Below the pieces are notes generated by a model. It made no database searches. It was not told the origin of the DNA and saw only the letters and a program-made list of their open reading frames with translations. A stretch of 47,298 nucleotides of DNA, from positions 1 through 47,298 of IMG/VR virus record IMGVR_UViG_3300043409_001519, one strand, 5' to 3'. Positions within the stretch are counted from its first letter, which is position 1. Each line of letters starts with the position of its first letter. Positions 27,865-37,173 of the stretch are shown here, in pieces. The translations under genes were made by a program, and so were the position numbers. This DNA is from a virus.

Positions 27865-29616
27865 ATGGGTAAAGTCACCGTCAACATAGGCTCCAGCAAT
27901 GTAGCCAACGGCGTCTGCGTGCAAGCCGACGGGAAAATCCTTGTCGCTGGCACCACGAATTACGGTGATGTTGGCACGGATTTTTGCGTCATCCGCCTGA
28001 ACACCAACGGCACGCTCGATGCCGGTTTTGGTGCCAGCAGCAAGGCGCAGATCAATGTCGGCTCCCACGACGACAGCGCCTATGCCGTGGCGCTGCAGTC
28101 TGACGGGAAAATCCTTGTCGCTGGCAGCAGCAGCGATGCGGACGGCTTCGCAGATTTTGGCATCACGCGACTGAGTGCCGATGGCACGCTAGATGCGACG
28201 TTCGGCACCGATGGCAAGGCCACCTTCAGCATCAACGGCGACGACAGCGCCTACAGTCTGCATGTGCAGTCCGACGGGAAAATCCTGCTTGCCGGGACCA
28301 GCGCAAGCGCGGGTTCGAGTTACACCGACTTCAGCGTCATCCGGCTCAGTACGAGCGGCACGCTGGATGCCGGTTTTGGCACGGGTGGCAAGGCCACGTT
28401 TTCAAACGGCACGGGCAACCAGGGCCGTGGTCTCGACGTGCAGGCGGACGGCAAGATTGTGCTGGCGGGCTGGAGCACAGACTCTGGCCACGCCAAGTTC
28501 AGTATCTTGCGGCTTGACACGGACGGCACTCTGGACACCAGCTTTAGTGCGGACGGCAGATCACTGATCAGCGTCGGTGGCCACAGCGATTTCGCATACA
28601 GCGTGAAGGCGCAGGCGGACGGCAAGATTGTGCTGGCGGGCGATACCTCCAACGTTGATGGCGGCACCGACTTTGCAGTCATCCGCCTGAACTCTGACGG
28701 CACGCTTGATACAACATTTGGTGCTGGCGGAAAAGCCGTGTGCGACGTGGGCGGGTACGACGACGGCGCCCGTACAGTCGCCATTCAGGATGGCGGTGCA
28801 ATTCTGGTATCCGGCTACAGCTATACCAGTGGCGGAGCCTACGATTTCAGCATTGCCCGGCTGAGTGCAACCGGCGTGCTGGACGAATCATTTGGTGATG
28901 GCGGCACGGCGACGATCAATATCAGCGGCGACGACAAGGCGTATAGCTTGGCGCTGCAGAGCGACGGCAAAATTTTGTTGGCAGGCACCAGTTCGGACGA
29001 CTTCAGTGTGGTTCGGTTGAACGCCGACGGCTCGCTGGATTCAAGCTTCCTCGACGGTGCCATCGAATTTCCAGACCCGCACGATCCAGAGCTGGACCAG
29101 GCCCATGAAGCCACCGGCATCCATTTGACGACATTCGGACTGGCGGTGTTGACGACGATCATGCCGCCGCCAACCACGACGCACCGCGCCACCGGTATCC
29201 GCTCAACCAAATTCGGCTTGGCAGTTGGCATGGGTTCGGCGACGGGGCACGCCACGGGCATCAACTCCACCACGTTTGGCCCGGCGGTCGGCACATCTAT
29301 TGCGGCGCTGGAACAGGGCTTGCAGTCCACCGCGTTCGGGCTGGCGTCAACCGCAACAGCAAACCCCGCCCACCTTGCGACCAGTATCAGCGGTACAACC
29401 TTTGACCGAGCCGTCGGCACCAGTGTTGCCGCCGCAGACTCGGTTCAGGGCGTTCGCTTTGGCCTACCTGTCGGCACCAGTGCTGCCGTCTTGGAAGGCG
29501 GGGTCACAAGCACCACGTTTGGCGCAGCCACGGCAACGTGCTGGCACCAGGTCTTGCCAACGATGGCGGGAACGACCTTTGGCCGGGCAAGACTCGAAAG
29601 GGGTATTGCATGCTGA
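27865..29616 (+). CDS. Delta-60 repeat propeller with tail repeats
   Basis: The 583-residue protein contains seven delta-60 repeats (about residues 15-400). Each has D-G-K-I-L-V/L-A-G followed by a D-F-x-V-I-R-L strand and G-T-L-D-x-x-F-G. Seven such units would close a seven-bladed beta-propeller. From about residue 410 a different repeat takes over (T-T-F-G-x-A-V-G-T, at least six copies), rich in Thr/Ala/Gly. Delta-60 repeats are known mostly from large bacterial surface proteins, so their use inside a phage tail gene cluster suggests a receptor-binding or host-attachment disk. It overlaps the next gene by 7 bp. Confidence 0.7.
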   Translation: MGKVTVNIGSSNVANGVCVQADGKILVAGTTNYGDVGTDFCVIRLNTNGTLDAGFGASSKAQINVGSHDDSAYAVALQSDGKILVAGSSSDADGFADFGITRLSADGTLDATFGTDGKATFSINGDDSAYSLHVQSDGKILLAGTSASAGSSYTDFSVIRLSTSGTLDAGFGTGGKATFSNGTGNQGRGLDVQADGKIVLAGWSTDSGHAKFSILRLDTDGTLDTSFSADGRSLISVGGHSDFAYSVKAQADGKIVLAGDTSNVDGGTDFAVIRLNSDGTLDTTFGAGGKAVCDVGGYDDGARTVAIQDGGAILVSGYSYTSGGAYDFSIARLSATGVLDESFGDGGTATINISGDDKAYSLALQSDGKILLAGTSSDDFSVVRLNADGSLDSSFLDGAIEFPDPHDPELDQAHEATGIHLTTFGLAVLTTIMPPPTTTHRATGIRSTKFGLAVGMGSATGHATGINSTTFGPAVGTSIAALEQGLQSTAFGLASTATANPAHLATSISGTTFDRAVGTSVAAADSVQGVRFGLPVGTSAAVLEGGVTSTTFGAATATCWHQVLPTMAGTTFGRARLERGIAC

Positions 29617-30779
29617 CCTTTGAAAAATTCGGCGGCATCAACAACGTGCAGCCGTCGCACCGGCTGGCCGACGGCGAGCTGACTGAAGCGCTGAATGTGG
29701 ATATTGGCCTGTCCGGCGAGCTGACGCGGCGCGCCGGTTTTACCGAAGTCTCGCCCGACTGCCATAAAAATCTATTTCAGGCTGACGGCTTCATGCTGGC
29801 GACCGTGAACGGCGACCTGACGGCCATCCACCCAGGCGGCGCGCGCCACGTCGTGTACGAGTCGCTGGGTACTGAGCGCGTTTGGTATGTCAACCTGCCC
29901 GGCGGCGAGACAGCCTTCAGCAACGGCCTGATCAGCGGCATGACGGATGGCCTGACCGTCAAGACATGGGGGGCGCCGACGCCGCCGCACGCGGGCGAAG
30001 TCATGGCGCTGGCCGGGGCACTGTCGGCGGGGCCATACAGGCACGCCATCACCTACGTCCGCACGGCTGACGGCATCGAGGGCGCGCCAGCCTACGGAGG
30101 CCAGTTCGAGCTTGACGCGCTCGGTGGGCTGTTTATTTCCAGCCTGCCAGTCGAGGCCGGGCACACCATCAACGTGTACCTATCCAGCGGCGAGGACGGC
30201 TTTTATCTGGCGGGCAGCACGGCCAGCACGGCGTTTTCCTACATCGGCGAGAACTCTGCGCTGGTCCTACCATGCCGAACCGAGGGACTTGGCCCGGCAC
30301 CCGTGGGCACCGTGTCGGCGTTCTGGCGTGGTCACACGCTGGTGGCACAAGGCGCGGTGCTGTGGGCATCCATGCCGCACAACCCGCATTTGTTTGACCT
30401 GCGGCGCGGGTTCAAGCAGTTCACCGCGCCCATCACCCTGATTCAGCCGGTGGATGATGGCCTTTACGTGGGCACCGGGCGCGAGCTGGCGTTCCTTGCG
30501 GGCACGGAGTTCGACAAGCTGGCCTTTGTCGTGGCTGCTGACGGCGCGGTGACACTGGGTTCTGGTGTGAGCGCGCCAGGCGAAAACATCAAGCTAGGCG
30601 ACGGCACAGGCCGGGGCAAGGCCATGATCTGCATCACGGACGGCTACATCGTGGCCGGGTTCGGCGGCGGCACGGTGTTCAGCTTGACCGATGGCCGCTA
30701 CCGCACCAGCGCCGCCGAGGTCAGTGCCACCTTTCGCACGATCAACAGCATCCCGCAATACATGGCCGCGCCGAAATGA
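29610..30779 (+). CDS. Tail nozzle/stabilisation-like virion protein
   Basis: The 389-residue protein (MLTFEKFGGINNVQPSHRLA, then LTRRAGFTEVSPDCHKNLFQ) follows the pattern of podovirus tail nozzle or DNA-stabilisation proteins: a short N-terminal arm followed by a beta-propeller-like series (VSAFWRGHTLVAQGAVLWAS, TDGYIVAGFGGGTVFSLTDG). Functional class is inferred from pattern and from its place between connector and fibre genes. ATG 29610 overlaps the previous gene end. Confidence 0.6.
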   Translation: MLTFEKFGGINNVQPSHRLADGELTEALNVDIGLSGELTRRAGFTEVSPDCHKNLFQADGFMLATVNGDLTAIHPGGARHVVYESLGTERVWYVNLPGGETAFSNGLISGMTDGLTVKTWGAPTPPHAGEVMALAGALSAGPYRHAITYVRTADGIEGAPAYGGQFELDALGGLFISSLPVEAGHTINVYLSSGEDGFYLAGSTASTAFSYIGENSALVLPCRTEGLGPAPVGTVSAFWRGHTLVAQGAVLWASMPHNPHLFDLRRGFKQFTAPITLIQPVDDGLYVGTGRELAFLAGTEFDKLAFVVAADGAVTLGSGVSAPGENIKLGDGTGRGKAMICITDGYIVAGFGGGTVFSLTDGRYRTSAAEVSATFRTINSIPQYMAAPK

Positions 30780-32671
30780 GCGTCCACAACCCGTTTTCGA
30801 TGACGTTCGGGGGCGACCCGGTCGTCGGCACCGTGCCCGCGCAGCTCATCGTCCATGGCAATTTGTCCGACGCCCAGCGCGGCATGGTGCAGGCCCGGTA
30901 CGCGCAATTCTGCACCACCGCGCGCCTGTCTATCGCCCCGTCGCTGGCCCTGCAATACGCGCTGCCCGATGGCTCACGAATGCGTGCCTCGTCGATTTTC
31001 GGCGTGAACTCGGTGCATGTGTGGCCTGTGGGCGGCGAGGAGCCGTATGTCGGGATTCGCGGCATTGGAGTTACTTACTCTGACTCGGGGGGCGTGGTGT
31101 GGCGATACATCTTGACCCCAGGCGGCGAATACATGGCCCCGGATGGAACATGGAAGACCACCAAGGTTTCAAGGGTCAGCGGGGGTGATGTATTTTGGCA
31201 GTCGTCCGAAATCCCGGAAAACTATTCGATTTACAGACGCGCAACCAATAAGGCCGGGAGGTTAAACGGGTTAATCCGTGACCTGTCTGGCGGGCCTGCG
31301 ACGGCAACCGGATTATTCTCACACACAAAAGACGATGCTCAGTACATTGCAGCAGCCTACGGCGACTCGTCGGCAATGAAAATCGAGGTGAAAAAATCAC
31401 CGGCACTGAACTACATCAACCCAGAAAGCCTTTACGCAACTTCAGCGCCCATATTTTCGGGGTCAATTCATTCGTTCGGCGAATGGGAGGCAGTGGCGGC
31501 GAGCCATGACGGAAGTTTTGTACTCGCCCGCAAGCTGGGGGCACCATTCGGCGGCGTAATTCCAGTGGAGGCGGTTGCACGGTTTAGATTGAATGGGGTG
31601 GCGACCCCATCCAAAGAATCGGTATCGTTTGATGCACCCGATAAATCAGAGTCTCCAGCCGGTGCGGGTAGCAATGATCTTGTCGCCATCATCAATGAAT
31701 CGCATTCACCCGGAACATGGGACTCCTACAGCTACTCAGAAGACTACCAAAGAAGCTATTCATGGGACGGGATTAGTTCGGTATCCCTGACGAGCGATGA
31801 CGGCCCTGTATTTCAGAGGACAAAATCAACGCACACGCGATACGGTTCCGGCTCAGAAAGTAGGGACCAGCCATCCGATGTTGGTCCGTGGTCTTCCTCT
31901 GGCAGTTACTCCAATAGTTTCTCCGATTTAATCGAGGTTTTTTTTGAATGGGGTAGTTTTGTCAGGTTTAAGGCGACCGCTTCGCAGACTTATTCATATA
32001 GCGGGAGCGGGTTTGAGGGTACGGGTTCTGCCTTCCATTGGGATGCGTCATTATCCGGGTCACTTTCCGGCTCATCTGAAATTAGAAGCCTTATGTTCTC
32101 TGACCTGCAATATAAATTGCTTGTTTTTGTCGAGTCCCTCCAAGAGTGCAGCGCAACGCTTGGAGGGACTGGACATGCGGATGCCTCTTCGGAAGATTGG
32201 GTAAATGGCGAGTGGACTTATACCCATACACTAGATCAACCCCAAAATAACAACATAGTCGTAGAGGTTGACGGGGAAAGAATTTTAGAACTCCCTGTTG
32301 GCGGCGACACGACTTTCGCAAAAGACGAAAGTGGAAACGTTGAAACCCGCTACGAATACGGATTCGCTGGGATAGCGCCACCCACCGAAATGAGCCCAGG
32401 GTTTGCCGGGATGTTCACCATCTATTACGACACGTTCACAGCAGACGAGCGACCGCAACCGGCCTACTCTCTGCAGTCAGCAAAAGACCCGCTAACCGGC
32501 GCATTAATTCTTCACCTGAATGTCACAAACACAGGGATAAGCAATGGAACTCATTCGGAGTGGTTTGTTTTTGATGGCGACGGGGTGAAGACTATCAGCG
32601 ACGTTTCAAAAATAGAGGGTGTTTCAAAAATCCTAGATAGCGTTATCCCGTCAAAGATTGAATCAGTATGA
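30776..32671 (+). CDS. Large virion protein with A+T-rich fibre-like part
   Basis: The 631-residue protein starts with a conserved-looking head (MSVHNPFSMTFGGDPVVGTV, up to about residue 125). It then changes to a Ser/Tyr/Gly-rich, beta-type region (YSYSEDYQRSYSWDGISSVS, GSYSNSFSDLIEVFFEWG). DNA from about 31150 to 32660 is visibly richer in A+T than the genes on either side, which suggests this part was exchanged. A fixed head with a variable Ser/Tyr-rich body fits a tail fibre or receptor-binding protein. Coupled to neighbours by ATGA overlaps. Confidence 0.6.
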   Translation: MSVHNPFSMTFGGDPVVGTVPAQLIVHGNLSDAQRGMVQARYAQFCTTARLSIAPSLALQYALPDGSRMRASSIFGVNSVHVWPVGGEEPYVGIRGIGVTYSDSGGVVWRYILTPGGEYMAPDGTWKTTKVSRVSGGDVFWQSSEIPENYSIYRRATNKAGRLNGLIRDLSGGPATATGLFSHTKDDAQYIAAAYGDSSAMKIEVKKSPALNYINPESLYATSAPIFSGSIHSFGEWEAVAASHDGSFVLARKLGAPFGGVIPVEAVARFRLNGVATPSKESVSFDAPDKSESPAGAGSNDLVAIINESHSPGTWDSYSYSEDYQRSYSWDGISSVSLTSDDGPVFQRTKSTHTRYGSGSESRDQPSDVGPWSSSGSYSNSFSDLIEVFFEWGSFVRFKATASQTYSYSGSGFEGTGSAFHWDASLSGSLSGSSEIRSLMFSDLQYKLLVFVESLQECSATLGGTGHADASSEDWVNGEWTYTHTLDQPQNNNIVVEVDGERILELPVGGDTTFAKDESGNVETRYEYGFAGIAPPTEMSPGFAGMFTIYYDTFTADERPQPAYSLQSAKDPLTGALILHLNVTNTGISNGTHSEWFVFDGDGVKTISDVSKIEGVSKILDSVIPSKIESV

Positions 32672-33105
32672 CCGCCATTATTTGCAACACGCTCACGGGC
32701 GCAGTGTCCGAGTATTCCAATTTCGACTTCCATGCCATCACGCCCACGCACGCGGGCGCGGCCACCGGCCTGTTTGCATTCGGCGGCAACACCGATCTGG
32801 ATTCGCCCATCGTGGCATCCGTGACCACGGGTAAAAAGCTCCGGTCAGGCAGCTTGAAGAAGTCGCTGGAGTTGGTGTACCTGTCCCTCAAGGGCACCGG
32901 CACCAGCACGATGAGCGTGATTGGCGAGTCCAACACCTACGCCTACCCGTTCGCCGTGCTGCCAGCGGGCCAGAGCCGCGCCGTACCCGGAAAAGGCATC
33001 CGGGAAAACTATCTCGCCTTCAGGTACAGCAACACCGACGGCGCGCCCTTTCAACTTGACCGCATCGAGGTGCTGGTCAATGAATCGAAAAACAGAAGGA
33101 TTTAA
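32668..33105 (+). CDS. Small beta-rich virion protein
   Basis: The 145-residue protein (MTAIICNTLTGAVSEYSNFD, then YAYPFAVLPAGQSRAVPGKG) overlaps the preceding gene as ATGA. It has high GC like the other late genes. Strand-rich with a jelly-roll-like feel. Perhaps it links the fibre to the tail. No family is known to me. Confidence 0.55.
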   Translation: MTAIICNTLTGAVSEYSNFDFHAITPTHAGAATGLFAFGGNTDLDSPIVASVTTGKKLRSGSLKKSLELVYLSLKGTGTSTMSVIGESNTYAYPFAVLPAGQSRAVPGKGIRENYLAFRYSNTDGAPFQLDRIEVLVNESKNRRI

Positions 33106-33108
33106 GTT

Positions 33109-34935
33109 ATGGCCTCACCAGCAGAACAAGTAGCGGCAGCATTCGAGCAGGCGCAGGCTTACGCGGCGTCGGCTCAGTCCAACCTGACTGGCTTCACCAG
33201 CGCCTTGAACGGCGCGATTTATGCAGCGCCCAGCGTCAGCCTGACGGCCGCGATACCTACCCCGCCAGAGCTGCCAGCCATGCCAACGCTGCCCGATTTT
33301 GGGGAAATTGCCTACACGCTGCCCACTGAACCCTCATTGGAACCGCTGGCCGACCTGCCCGATCTTGTGGTTGACGAGTTCAATGAAGTAGCGCCCGACC
33401 TGGATTACCCGAACAGGCCCACACTCAGCTACGGCGCGGCCCCGGTGATCCCCGTCGTGGGCACGGTCAGCATGCCGGACGCGCCTGTCATGGATGCCAT
33501 CACCGCGCCCGAATATCTGGAGCTGTCCGTTATCACGATGGCCGAGCTGGATATGCACGATGACTACCTAGCCAAGCTGCAGGAAATCCCCACGCTGGAA
33601 TTGCTGACGCCCACGCCGTACAGCTACACCCGAGGCCCGGCCTACGCATCGGCGCTGCTGGAAAGCCTCAAGGCCACACTGAAGGCGCGCATGGCGGGCG
33701 GCACCGGCCTGAACCCAGCCATCGAGCAGGCAATCTGGGGTCGGGCACGTGACCGCGAAACTAAAATCGCGCTGGCGAACGAGGCGGAAATCTCCCGCAA
33801 CAGCACCGCCTTTGGATTTGCCCTGCCGTCCGGCGCGCTGGCGGCGCAGTTGCGTGATGCCCAGCAGACCTACTACGGCAAGCTGTCCGGCCTATCCCGC
33901 GACGTGGCCATCAAGCAAGCCGAGATGGAAGTGGAGAACCTGAAGCAGGCGATCTCGCAGGGCATGGAGCTGGAGGTGAAGCTGATGGACTACGCTACGC
34001 GCATGGAGCAACTGGCGTTCGATGCGGCCAAGGTGGCAGCAGAGACGGCTATCCAGGCATACAACGCGCAAATCGACAGGTTCAAGGCGTTGCTGTCGGC
34101 TTACCAGATGTATGCCGCCGCTTACGACACACTCATCAAGGGCGAACTAGCCAAGGTGGATGTGTTCAAGGCGCAACTGCAGGGCGAGCAGGTCAAAGTC
34201 GAGATGAACAAGACGATGACCGACCAGCTAAAGATTTTCACCGACGCTCAAATGTTGAAAATTAAGACGTATGAGTCGCAAGTTTCTGCGGCAAATGCAC
34301 TGGTTACCCTAGAGCAAGTGAAAATTTCCGCAGCAGGCGAACAAATCAAAGCCTACGGGGCCAAGATCAACGCGGAAACGTCGAAGGTCGAGGCGTACAA
34401 AGCAGGTATCCAGGCCGAATCCGGCAAGGTTGAAATCTACAAGATCAAGGCCGACGCCTTCAGCACGATTCAAGGCGTCAAGGCCGAGCATGCCCGCGCC
34501 CAAATCGCTCGCTACAGTGCCATTGCCCAGACCCGCAGCGCCGAATGGGATGGCTACCGCGCCAAGGCTGAGGTCGAAAAAAGCAGTGTGCAGGCCCAGG
34601 CCATGCAGAACTCGGCGCGGCTGGACGGCTACAAAGCGGCAGCAGCGGCCAGCGAGTCCGAGGCCAATGCGCAGTCGCGCCAGTGGGAAACCAGCATCAA
34701 GGCATACGAGGCCGGGCAATCGCTGGCGCTGCAAGTTGGCAAGATCAACTCGGACGCGCTCATTGCCAATCGCGCATCGCAGACCGACGCAGCAAAAGCT
34801 GGCGCGCAGGTGTACGCCCAGCTTGCGGCCAGCGCCTACAGCATGATCAATGCGCAGGCCAGTGTGTCGGGCGCGGACCACACCAACTTCAATTTCGCGG
34901 GTTCAACCACCACCAGCGCAATGCCAGGCGGCTGA
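33109..34935 (+). CDS. Long coiled-coil virion protein
   Basis: The 608-residue protein starts with a Pro-rich region (PPELPAMPTLPDFGEIAYTL) and then carries a helical body with long coiled coils from about residue 220 to 560 (for example QGEQVKVEMNKTMTDQLKIF and SKVEAYKAGIQAESGKVEIY). It ends with QVYAQLAASAYSMINAQASV. AAGGA precedes the ATG. In podoviruses such proteins are often internal or ejection proteins or tail needles. A tape measure is less likely because no long tail genes are seen. Confidence 0.6.
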   Translation: MASPAEQVAAAFEQAQAYAASAQSNLTGFTSALNGAIYAAPSVSLTAAIPTPPELPAMPTLPDFGEIAYTLPTEPSLEPLADLPDLVVDEFNEVAPDLDYPNRPTLSYGAAPVIPVVGTVSMPDAPVMDAITAPEYLELSVITMAELDMHDDYLAKLQEIPTLELLTPTPYSYTRGPAYASALLESLKATLKARMAGGTGLNPAIEQAIWGRARDRETKIALANEAEISRNSTAFGFALPSGALAAQLRDAQQTYYGKLSGLSRDVAIKQAEMEVENLKQAISQGMELEVKLMDYATRMEQLAFDAAKVAAETAIQAYNAQIDRFKALLSAYQMYAAAYDTLIKGELAKVDVFKAQLQGEQVKVEMNKTMTDQLKIFTDAQMLKIKTYESQVSAANALVTLEQVKISAAGEQIKAYGAKINAETSKVEAYKAGIQAESGKVEIYKIKADAFSTIQGVKAEHARAQIARYSAIAQTRSAEWDGYRAKAEVEKSSVQAQAMQNSARLDGYKAAAAASESEANAQSRQWETSIKAYEAGQSLALQVGKINSDALIANRASQTDAAKAGAQVYAQLAASAYSMINAQASVSGADHTNFNFAGSTTTSAMPGG

Positions 34936-35001
34936 CCCTGACCAGCGCCCACCGCGCAGCGCAGCCGTGTGAAAATGCCACCAGCACAAAAGGATTTCTG
35001 A

Positions 35002-37164
35002 ATGGACGCACTGAAAAAACCGGCAGGCTTCAAGCCGGGCCGCATGATGACGCTGAAGATGGCTGACGGCGGCTACCACAAGGGCAGCAAGGACGGCGGG
35101 CGCGTGACCGGGCCGGGCGGACCAGTTGCCGACAAGGTTCCAGCCATGTACTCCAATGGTGAATACGTGCTACCCGCCGACACCGCCAAGCACATCGGGT
35201 ACAAAAAGCTCGACGCCATCAAGGATGCCACACACACACCAGCGGCGGCGCGGCGCAAGGGGTTTGTGCCGGGCGGCATGGCGGACGGCGGCTACCGTCC
35301 AAACTTCACGATGCCCGAGGACATTCCGGAATACCGCGAGCAGTTGAAAATCGGCGGGCCAGCACCGGGCACGGCATTGCAGACTGTGCAGCGCCCAAAT
35401 TTCACAATGCCCGGCGAAAACGGCGCTGTCAGCGGCGGCAGCCCGACGGCACGCCGGTTTGACACAGCCGACGCGGTTGACGTGCAAGCAAGGGCAAAGC
35501 CCATACTGTCACCGGAAGCCGCCACGGGCGAATACCTGAACCCAACGCCAAAACCAGCACCTGCCAGCAACTACGTTAGCCCCGGCGTGGGCGGGCGCGA
35601 CCCGTTTGCACCAGAAGCCCCGGCAGCAGGCCGGGCACCGGCCGCACCCAGCGGGTTTGGCGTCGCCCGCGAAGCATTGAACCGCGTGGCCAGTCAAGGC
35701 CAGGCCGCAATCAATGGCGTAACCGGAAGCCAGCCGTCGGCACTGGCATCGAAACTCGCGCAAGGCGCAAAAGGCTTTGCGACCGGCGCGGCGAAACTGG
35801 CCGGAAAGGCTGCAACGCCGCTGGCCGTTGGCATGGAGGGCTACGATGTTGCGAAAGTGGCCGCCGACCCAAATGCTTCGCGCCTTGACGTTGCCACGCA
35901 GGCCGCACAGGGCGGCGGGCGTCTTGGTGCTGCTGGCGCTGGCGCGGCCACTGGCGCTGCTATCGGCACGGCCACAATCCCAATTCCGATTGTTGGCACC
36001 GTGCTTGGCGGCTTGGCTGGCGGCGCTGCTGGCTACTACGGCGCGGACAAGCTCATCGAAACCGGGCGGCGCATGTTCGGTGCGGATGCGGCAGCACCAG
36101 CCAGCCGCGCCCCCAGCCTGTTGCCCGACCAGCCAGCGGAGCAAGCAGTCCAAGCACAAGCCAAGGCCACCACCGCACCCAACCCCTTCGCCGAAACGTC
36201 CAACGCTGGAGCCGAGCGCGGCTACGTCAATCCACCTCTGGCCAACTCGCCCGCACAAGAGGCACTGCAGGCCGCGCAAGCACCAGCGGGCAATGTGCAG
36301 GTAACGCGCCAGCCCAACGGCGTGATGGAATTCAGCGGCAAAGACATTGCCGGTCCAGTGAGCTACACCGGCACCACCGGATTCAAGTCGGGCGGCTTTG
36401 GCGTCAGCACGCCGGGCGAGCCGGGCGACGGGCGCAGGGTCATGGAAATGAACAACCGGCTAGCCGACGAAATGCGCGCTGCCCGCGAAGGAACCGCTGG
36501 CGATCCATTTGTTTACCGTCAAGCTACCGGCCAAGACTGGCAAAGCAGACTTGACCGACGCAATGCCGAGGTTTCGGCCAGCTCGATTGTCAAAGACAAC
36601 CGCCGCGCAATGTTTGACCGGCAAGTAGCCGCGATGGATGCGCGTGATCTACAGGGCTTGCAAGAGGATTCGGACACCGCTCGCGCCCGAATGGAGAATG
36701 CCACGAAGGCAGCCCAAGCCAATGCCGTCAGCCAGCTTGCAGCTCAGCGCCTTAGCCTCGATCAGCAGCGCCTTGGCATGGAGCAAACCGCGCAAGGCTT
36801 TCAGGCGCGCGGCATGCAGCGCCTTGAGGCCGCGCAGCAGGCACTACTTAACCCCAAGGCCACGCCCGAGCAGCGCAAGCAGGCGCAAAGCACGCTGGCC
36901 GCACTGAACGGCAAGACGGCCGCAGCAGACCGCATGCAGGTGGTGAATCTGCCCGATACGGTTGATGCAACCGGCACAAAAATGGGCGGCGGCCAGGCGC
37001 TTGTCCGATTCCGTGAGGACGGCAGTGTCGAGCAGGTGCCCATTGGCGCGCAGCAGGCGCAAGCGCAGGCACTCCCCGAAAAAGGCGCTTTAGTCAAAGG
37101 CCAAATCTACCAGACCCCGCGCGGCGCTGCTCGCTGGGATGGCGCTCAATTCATTCCAGTTTAA
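35002..37164 (+). CDS. Gly/Ala-rich probable ejection protein
   Basis: The 720-residue protein has a phage-typical start (KMADGGYHKGSKDGGRVTGP, then YSNGEYVLPADTAKHIG). A repeat of R-P-N-F-T-M-P occurs twice. A small-residue, glycine-rich amphipathic region (about residues 300-350; GAAIGTATIPIPIVGTVLGG) could insert into membranes. The C-terminal third is helical (RLSLDQQRLGMEQTAQGFQA). The combination fits an internal virion protein released with the DNA. It lies directly before the giant polyvalent gene. Confidence 0.6.
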   Translation: MDALKKPAGFKPGRMMTLKMADGGYHKGSKDGGRVTGPGGPVADKVPAMYSNGEYVLPADTAKHIGYKKLDAIKDATHTPAAARRKGFVPGGMADGGYRPNFTMPEDIPEYREQLKIGGPAPGTALQTVQRPNFTMPGENGAVSGGSPTARRFDTADAVDVQARAKPILSPEAATGEYLNPTPKPAPASNYVSPGVGGRDPFAPEAPAAGRAPAAPSGFGVAREALNRVASQGQAAINGVTGSQPSALASKLAQGAKGFATGAAKLAGKAATPLAVGMEGYDVAKVAADPNASRLDVATQAAQGGGRLGAAGAGAATGAAIGTATIPIPIVGTVLGGLAGGAAGYYGADKLIETGRRMFGADAAAPASRAPSLLPDQPAEQAVQAQAKATTAPNPFAETSNAGAERGYVNPPLANSPAQEALQAAQAPAGNVQVTRQPNGVMEFSGKDIAGPVSYTGTTGFKSGGFGVSTPGEPGDGRRVMEMNNRLADEMRAAREGTAGDPFVYRQATGQDWQSRLDRRNAEVSASSIVKDNRRAMFDRQVAAMDARDLQGLQEDSDTARARMENATKAAQANAVSQLAAQRLSLDQQRLGMEQTAQGFQARGMQRLEAAQQALLNPKATPEQRKQAQSTLAALNGKTAAADRMQVVNLPDTVDATGTKMGGGQALVRFREDGSVEQVPIGAQQAQAQALPEKGALVKGQIYQTPRGAARWDGAQFIPV

Positions 37165-37173
37165 AAGGCAGCC

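Noticed and set aside
27865-33105. Diversity-generating retroelement acting on tail genes
   Set aside because: No reverse transcriptase (YxDD-type) frame and no template/variable repeat pair were seen in the window.
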